From the NCBI GenBank assembly GCA_964650975.1, contig CAZYWA010000416.1, positions 1 through 7,382 of the forward strand: a stretch of DNA of 7,382 nucleotides. The letters run 5' to 3'. The notes below the pieces were generated by a model that made no database searches, had not been told where the DNA came from, and was given only the letters and a program-made list of their open reading frames with translations. The position numbers and the translations under genes were made by a program. Shown here in pieces: positions 7,004 through 7,382 of the stretch (positions are counted from its first letter, which is position 1; each line of letters starts with the position of its first letter). This stretch comes from CAZYWA01 sp964650975 [NCBI: uncultured bacterium] (GTDB lineage Bacteria > JADJOY01).

Positions 7004-7382
7004 CTACGCAGTAGCACCATGCTCCGGTGTCCGGTCTAGTTGGCGATGGCGTGCTCGGAAGCAGCGCTGGTGCGCGGCCGTAGTCACGGTCTTGAGCCAC
7101 CGCGCGATCGCGCGCGCCGGCAGGATTGCCGGCATCCGATCGTGGAGCCATCGACGTCCTCGCGCGCGGCCCGCGTCACAATCGCGAACCGGTAGTCGCG
7201 CTCACCGAGCTCGTTCTCGAACACGTCCCAAAGCCCTGCGAGCGGCAGAAGGCCGCCCTCGGGACGGTGCGCCAAGTACGGCTGCTTGCCGTCCTCCTCG
7301 CGCCACTCGAGCCAGCCGTCGGCGAGCACCACGCAGCAGCCGCGGCTCGCGAGCGAGCGCAGCGTCGGCTTCTTCGCGATCG
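7004..7382 (-). pseudogene. SRAP-family (YedK/HMCES-like) protein, frameshifted and decayed, 5' end outside window
   Basis: From the right edge the minus strand reads KKPTLRSLASRGCCVVLADG, then WLEWREEDGKQPYL, LLPLAGLW and YRFAIVTRAA. This is the core of the SRAP fold, which crosslinks to abasic sites in single-stranded DNA; the E of WLEW matches the family's active-site glutamate. The next conserved block, HDRMPAILPARAIARWL, is encoded, but in another frame: the first frame continues from VDGS (codons down to 7144) to a stop at 7084, while HDRMP begins at 7144 in the neighbouring frame and ends at the stop 7004-7006. After WL the usual C-terminal part of the family is unrecognisable. The catalytic N-terminal cysteine would lie outside the window. 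A sequencing error could explain the frameshift but not the lost C-terminus. It is codirectional with the cas12b-like gene and sits 56 bases before it. Confidence 0.75.

Overview
The window is high-GC bacterial DNA, and every intact gene I can support lies on the minus strand. A secreted thrombospondin type 3 repeat protein, a remnant of a MopE-type metal-binding repeat protein, a large dCache-HAMP sensor and a Cas12b-like protein of the kind I recall from planctomycetes together suggest Myxococcota, a related former deltaproteobacterium, or Planctomycetota. The assignment is by family flavour only.

Layout, left to right. At 1-1071 (minus) lies the N-terminal part of a membrane sensor (TM, dCache-like sensor domain, TM, HAMP); its output domain is beyond the left edge. 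At 1248-1598 (minus) is a 116-residue exported protein built of Ca-binding type 3 repeats, possibly a lipoprotein. The stretch 1599-2660 has no intact gene. It holds an inverted repeat near the small gene's upstream region, the frameshifted 3' end of a plus-strand MopE-motif gene (about 1872-2066), a likely plus-strand terminator just after it (2089-2125), and a run of hairpins from 2152 to 2562. At 2661-6947 (minus) is one uninterrupted 1428-codon gene. At 7004-7382 (minus) is the C-terminal part of an SRAP/YedK-type gene with a frameshift and a lost C-terminus, running off the right edge.

The centre of interest is the 1428-residue protein. It lines up from end to end with Cas12b (type V-B CRISPR effector) landmarks: the N-terminal strand plus helix, the LPG segment after RuvC-I, the GGLS segment, the RuvC-II region with its SRT...RC tail, and the RuvC-III ADLxAA motif. 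However, the RuvC-I aspartate is histidine (H752), the RuvC-II glutamate is aspartate (D1138), and only the RuvC-III aspartate (D1286) is kept. It therefore looks like a naturally nuclease-deficient Cas12b relative. No cas1, cas2, cas4 or repeat-spacer array is visible here, and the genes on both sides are decayed while this long frame is open. My inference is that it is kept as an RNA-guided DNA-binding protein or regulator, like Cas12k, Cas12m or the TldR proteins but from the Cas12b branch. The hairpin-rich 600 bases downstream of it are the obvious place to look for a guide or tracr-like RNA. There is no experimental support in the sequence itself for any of these functional inferences.
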